Assembly: GCA_002424865.1 (NCBI GenBank)
Contig: DILC01000072.1
Location: forward strand, 35,314 to 43,293
Length of the DNA: 7,980 nt
Direction: 5' to 3'
Source of the DNA: Rhodocyclaceae bacterium UBA5602
GTDB taxonomy: Bacteria; Pseudomonadota; Gammaproteobacteria; Burkholderiales; Rhodocyclaceae
The position numbers and the translations under genes are program-made. Shown here piece by piece: positions 4,952-7,980 of this stretch (its first letter is position 1; the number at the start of each line of letters is the position of its first letter). The notes below the pieces were generated by a model. The model was not told the origin of the DNA. It did not search any database and was given only the letters and a program-made list of their open reading frames with translations.

Positions 4952-7327
4952 ATGCCCTCAACTGCTGCAGCGCCGGATGCCGAAGAGCTCAAGCGGATGG
5001 ACGCCTATTGGCGCGCCGCCAATTACCTGTCAGTGGGGCAGATTTATCTGCTTGACAACCCGCTGCTGAAACAACCGCTGCAACTGGCGCATATCAAGCC
5101 ACGCCTGCTCGGGCACTGGGGTACCACGCCGGGCCTGAACTTCATCTATGTGCACATGAACCGGGCCATCCGGCAGCAGGAACTCAGCATGATCTTTATT
5201 GCCGGCCCCGGCCACGGCGGCCCGGCAGTCGTAGCGAACACCTATCTCGAAGGCAGCTACAGCGAGCTGTATTCCGATATCTCGCAGGACGAGGAGGGAA
5301 TGCGGCGCCTGTTCCGCCAGTTTTCTTTCCCGGGCGGCATTCCCAGCCACGCCGCGCCGGAAACTCCCGGTTCCATCCACGAAGGTGGCGAACTGGGTTA
5401 TGCGTTGCTCCACGCGTATGGTGCGGTGTTCGACAATCCGGAGCTGATCGCCTGCTGCGTAGTGGGCGACGGCGAAGCGGAGACGGGGCCCCTGGCCACG
5501 TCCTGGCATTCCAACAAGTTTCTGAATCCGTGCACGGACGGCGCGGTGTTGCCGATCCTGCACCTGAATGGCTACAAGATCGCCAATCCGGCCATACTCG
5601 CTCGCATCGGCCGTACCGAGCTGGAAAGCCTGTTGGTGGGCTATGGCTACAAACCCTATTTCGTAGAGGGCGAGGAACCCGAAGCGATGCACCAGTTGAT
5701 GGCTGCCGCAGTCGATAGCGTGATTGCCGAAATACGCGAAATCCAGCGCAAGGCGCGGAATGGCAGTGATAACAGCCGCCCGCGCTGGCCCATGATCGTG
5801 TTGCGTTCGCCCAAGGGCTGGACCGGGCCGAAGGAAGTGGATGGCAAGAAAACCGAAGGCTATTGGCGCTCGCATCAGGTGCCATTTGGCGACATGGAGA
5901 AGCCGGAGCATTTAAAGCTGCTGGAAGAATGGATGCGCTCTTACCGGCCGGAGGAGCTGTTCGATGCGAATGGCCGGCTTGAGCCCGAACTGGCCGCGCT
6001 GGCACCCACCTTTCATCACCGTATGGGGGCCAATCCTCACGCCAACGGCGGGGTATTGCTGCGCGACCTGCGCCTGCCGGATTTTCGCGGCTACGCGGTA
6101 GCCGTCCCCGCGCCCGGCGGGGCGCTGGCGGAGTCCACCCGGGCGACGGGAATCTTCCTGCGCGACGTGGTGCGGAAGAATCCGGAAAATTTCCGCATAT
6201 TCGGCCCGGACGAGACCGCCTCCAATCGCCTCGGGGCGCTGTTCGAAGTGACCAACCGCGCCTGGATGGCCGAGCGCTTCGACTTCGACGATCATCTCGC
6301 GGCCGATGGCCGGGTCATGGAAATTCTTTCCGAACACGCCTGCCAAGGCTGGCTCGAAGGCTACCTGCTGACCGGGCGGCACGGCTTGTTTTCCTGCTAC
6401 GAAGCCTTCATCCACATCATCGATTCGATGTTCAACCAGCACGCCAAGTGGCTCAAGGTCTGCGGCGAGATCCCCTGGCGACAGCCCATTGCCTCGCTCA
6501 ACATCCTGCTCACCTCGCATGTCTGGCGCCAGGACCATAACGGTTTCTCGCATCAGGATCCGGGTTTCATCGATCACGTGGTGAACAAGAAGGCTGACAT
6601 CATCCGCGTCTATCTACCGCCGGACGCCAACACCCTGCTGTATATCGCCGACCGCTGCCTGAAGAGCCGCAACCTGGTGAATGTCATCGTTGCCGGCAAG
6701 CAGCCCGAGCGGCAATGGCTGAACATGGAGGCAGCCATCAACCACGCCAGCGTCGGCATTGGCCTGTGGGAATGGGCGTGCAGCGATCAGTCGGGTGAGC
6801 CAGACATCGTCCTGGCGGCAGCGGGCGATGTGCCCACGCTGGAAATGCTGGCCGCCATCGATATCTTGCGCCAGCTCGCGCCGGAGCTGAAAATCCGCTT
6901 TATCAACGTGGTCGACCTGATGACCCTGCAACCGCAGGAGGAGCACCCGCATGGCTTGTCCAGCGATGAATTTGATTCGCTGTTTACTACCGACAAGCCG
7001 ATTATCTTCGCTTACCACGGCTACCCCTGGCTGATTCATCGTCTCACCTACCGCCGCACCAATCACAACAATCTGCATGTGCGCGGCTACAAGGAAGAAG
7101 GTACCACCACCACGCCGTTCGACATGGTGGTGCTCAATACCCTGGATCGCTTCCATCTGGTGATGGACGTGGCGAACCGGGTGTCAAAGTTGCAGCCACA
7201 GGCTGCGCACATCAAGCAGCGCATGCGCGACAAACTCAACTTGCACACGCAATACATTCATGAGCACGGCGAAGACATGCCGGAAATACGCCACTGGACA
7301 TGGCCCTATCAGGAGGCAAGCCCATGA
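4952..7327 (+). CDS. xfp: Xylulose-5-phosphate/fructose-6-phosphate phosphoketolase
   Basis: Thiamine-diphosphate enzyme that cleaves xylulose 5-phosphate with phosphate to acetyl phosphate and glyceraldehyde 3-phosphate, or fructose 6-phosphate to acetyl phosphate and erythrose 4-phosphate. It is cytoplasmic and has 791 residues, full length for the family. The start is well set by AAGGAG at 4940-4945, 6 bases ahead of the ATG. Family landmarks run in order: GHWGTTPGLNF with His55, GPGHGGPA at 85-92 with His88, SHAAPETPGSIHEGGELG, and the cofactor-binding GDGEAETGP at 172-180 followed by the N of HSNKFLNP. The C-terminal half has LTSHVWRQDHNGFSHQDPGF and ends with GTTTTPFDMVVLN, as in Xfp proteins. 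All looks intact. Which of the two sugar phosphates it prefers cannot be told from sequence. The stop overlaps the transaldolase start, so the two are translated as a unit. A neighbouring acetate kinase or phosphotransacetylase would be expected to use the acetyl phosphate, but none is in the window. Confidence 0.98.
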   Translation: MPSTAAAPDAEELKRMDAYWRAANYLSVGQIYLLDNPLLKQPLQLAHIKPRLLGHWGTTPGLNFIYVHMNRAIRQQELSMIFIAGPGHGGPAVVANTYLEGSYSELYSDISQDEEGMRRLFRQFSFPGGIPSHAAPETPGSIHEGGELGYALLHAYGAVFDNPELIACCVVGDGEAETGPLATSWHSNKFLNPCTDGAVLPILHLNGYKIANPAILARIGRTELESLLVGYGYKPYFVEGEEPEAMHQLMAAAVDSVIAEIREIQRKARNGSDNSRPRWPMIVLRSPKGWTGPKEVDGKKTEGYWRSHQVPFGDMEKPEHLKLLEEWMRSYRPEELFDANGRLEPELAALAPTFHHRMGANPHANGGVLLRDLRLPDFRGYAVAVPAPGGALAESTRATGIFLRDVVRKNPENFRIFGPDETASNRLGALFEVTNRAWMAERFDFDDHLAADGRVMEILSEHACQGWLEGYLLTGRHGLFSCYEAFIHIIDSMFNQHAKWLKVCGEIPWRQPIASLNILLTSHVWRQDHNGFSHQDPGFIDHVVNKKADIIRVYLPPDANTLLYIADRCLKSRNLVNVIVAGKQPERQWLNMEAAINHASVGIGLWEWACSDQSGEPDIVLAAAGDVPTLEMLAAIDILRQLAPELKIRFINVVDLMTLQPQEEHPHGLSSDEFDSLFTTDKPIIFAYHGYPWLIHRLTYRRTNHNNLHVRGYKEEGTTTTPFDMVVLNTLDRFHLVMDVANRVSKLQPQAAHIKQRMRDKLNLHTQYIHEHGEDMPEIRHWTWPYQEASP
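7311..7316 (+). promoter_or_regulatory. Ribosome-binding site of tal inside the end of xfp
   Basis: AGGAGG ends 7 bases before the ATG at 7324, within the last codons of xfp. It fixes the transaldolase start and supports coupled translation of the two genes. Confidence 0.88.
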
Positions 7328-7980
7328 ACGACAATCCCCTGCTTCAACTCAAGGCGATGGGCCAGCATGCCTGGCTCGATAATCTCTCGCGCACGCTGCT
7401 TCAGGAAGGCGTCTTGCAACGTCTGATGACCGAGGACGGCATCGACGGCGTGACCTCCAATCCCGCCATCTTCCAGAAAGCCATTGCCGACAGCCCGTAC
7501 TACCGTGAGGATATGCAACGCTTGCGCGGTTCGGGCCTTAATGCCGAGGCGCGTTACGAGTCGCTTGTTATTCCCGACATCCAGACGGCCTGCGACACCC
7601 TTTTGCCCGCTTACGCATCCAGCCTTGGCGAGGCTGGCTATGTCAGCCTGGAAGTCTCGCCTGCTTTGGCGCACGACAGTGCGGCTACCGAAGCGGCCGC
7701 ACGGCGGTTGCGGCAGGCGGTGGGGCGTGACAACCTGCTCATCAAGGTACCCGCCACGCCCGCCGGGGTGCATGCCTTCGAGCAACTGACCGCCGCAGGC
7801 ATTCGGGTTAACGTCACCCTGATTTTTTCACTGGCGCAGTACGAGGCGGTCGCGCAGGCGTATTTACGTGGAGCAACACGCTGGCTGGCAGACAGGCGCA
7901 GTGGCGATGCTGAACCGCAGGGCCAGCACTTGCGTTCGGTCGCCAGCATTTTTCTGAGCCGTGTCGATACCCTGGTGGAT
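7324..7980 (+). CDS. tal: Transaldolase (3' partial)
   Basis: Transaldolase moves a three-carbon dihydroxyacetone unit between sugar phosphates (sedoheptulose 7-phosphate + glyceraldehyde 3-phosphate to erythrose 4-phosphate + fructose 6-phosphate) in the non-oxidative pentose phosphate pathway. The window holds 219 codons with no stop; the C-terminus is outside. Visible features are AWLDNLSRTLL with Asp19, GVTSNPAIF at 42-50 with Asn46, SLEVSP with Glu110, LLIKVPATPAGVHAFE with the Schiff-base Lys141, NVTLIFSLAQYEA, and a late SIFLSRVDTLVD. These match the catalytic residues of the aldolase-type barrel. The style, with an N-terminal LLQLKAMGQHAWLD, resembles the longer transaldolases that occur alone or fused to glucose-6-phosphate isomerase; the fusion cannot be judged here. 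The ATG overlaps the xfp stop (ATGA). Confidence 0.96.
   Translation, partial: MNDNPLLQLKAMGQHAWLDNLSRTLLQEGVLQRLMTEDGIDGVTSNPAIFQKAIADSPYYREDMQRLRGSGLNAEARYESLVIPDIQTACDTLLPAYASSLGEAGYVSLEVSPALAHDSAATEAAARRLRQAVGRDNLLIKVPATPAGVHAFEQLTAAGIRVNVTLIFSLAQYEAVAQAYLRGATRWLADRRSGDAEPQGQHLRSVASIFLSRVDTLVD

Noticed and set aside
5030..5911. Long minus-strand ORF (293 codons) opposite xfp
   Set aside because: Shadow of the phosphoketolase coding sequence, with no recognisable motifs or ribosome site.
1..7980. CRISPR arrays, tRNA or rRNA genes, toxin-antitoxin or defence genes
   Set aside because: No regularly spaced repeats, cloverleaf-like sequence or defence-type motifs were seen; the window is ordinary metabolic and transport genes plus one IS scar.

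Overview
The window is GC-rich, densely coded chromosomal DNA, with every supported gene on the + strand. The gene set (QseC-type sensor kinase, DsbG-type thiol oxidoreductase, YciA thioesterase, Atm1-type ABC exporter, and phosphoketolase followed by transaldolase) fits a Gram-negative proteobacterium. A betaproteobacterium, possibly of the Nitrosomonadales, is my best guess. That placement rests on protein style alone.

Layout. Positions 1-1161 hold the 3' part of a two-component sensor histidine kinase whose 5' end lies outside the window. Positions about 1195-1881 are a scar: the left part of an IS256-family insertion sequence (start region plus about 27 codons of transposase) is joined directly to a dsbG gene that has lost its signal peptide and N-terminus. 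The same dsbG remnant carries a second, internal, out-of-frame deletion, so it is a pseudogene with its CPYC motif intact. Positions 1882-2337 contain no recognisable gene, only a perfect hairpin and a weak spaced inverted repeat. Positions 2338-2778 encode a YciA-family acyl-CoA thioesterase. It is followed 49 bases later by an Atm1/ABCB7-type half-size ABC exporter (2828-4687). After that stop the same frame stays open for another 61 codons, in a 264-base gap that also contains a tight palindrome. Positions 4952-7327 encode a full-length xylulose-5-phosphate/fructose-6-phosphate phosphoketolase. Its stop overlaps the start of a transaldolase gene (7324 to beyond the window end) in an ATGA coupling.

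Function. The phosphoketolase-transaldolase pair is a clear metabolic unit. Phosphoketolase cleaves xylulose 5-phosphate or fructose 6-phosphate to acetyl phosphate plus a triose or tetrose phosphate, and transaldolase rebalances sugar phosphates in the pentose phosphate pool. The thioesterase and ABC exporter are probably co-transcribed by proximity, but no shared pathway is evident. I did not find a convincing undescribed system. The most informative parts are the IS256/dsbG double-deletion scar and the post-stop open frame behind the ABC exporter.
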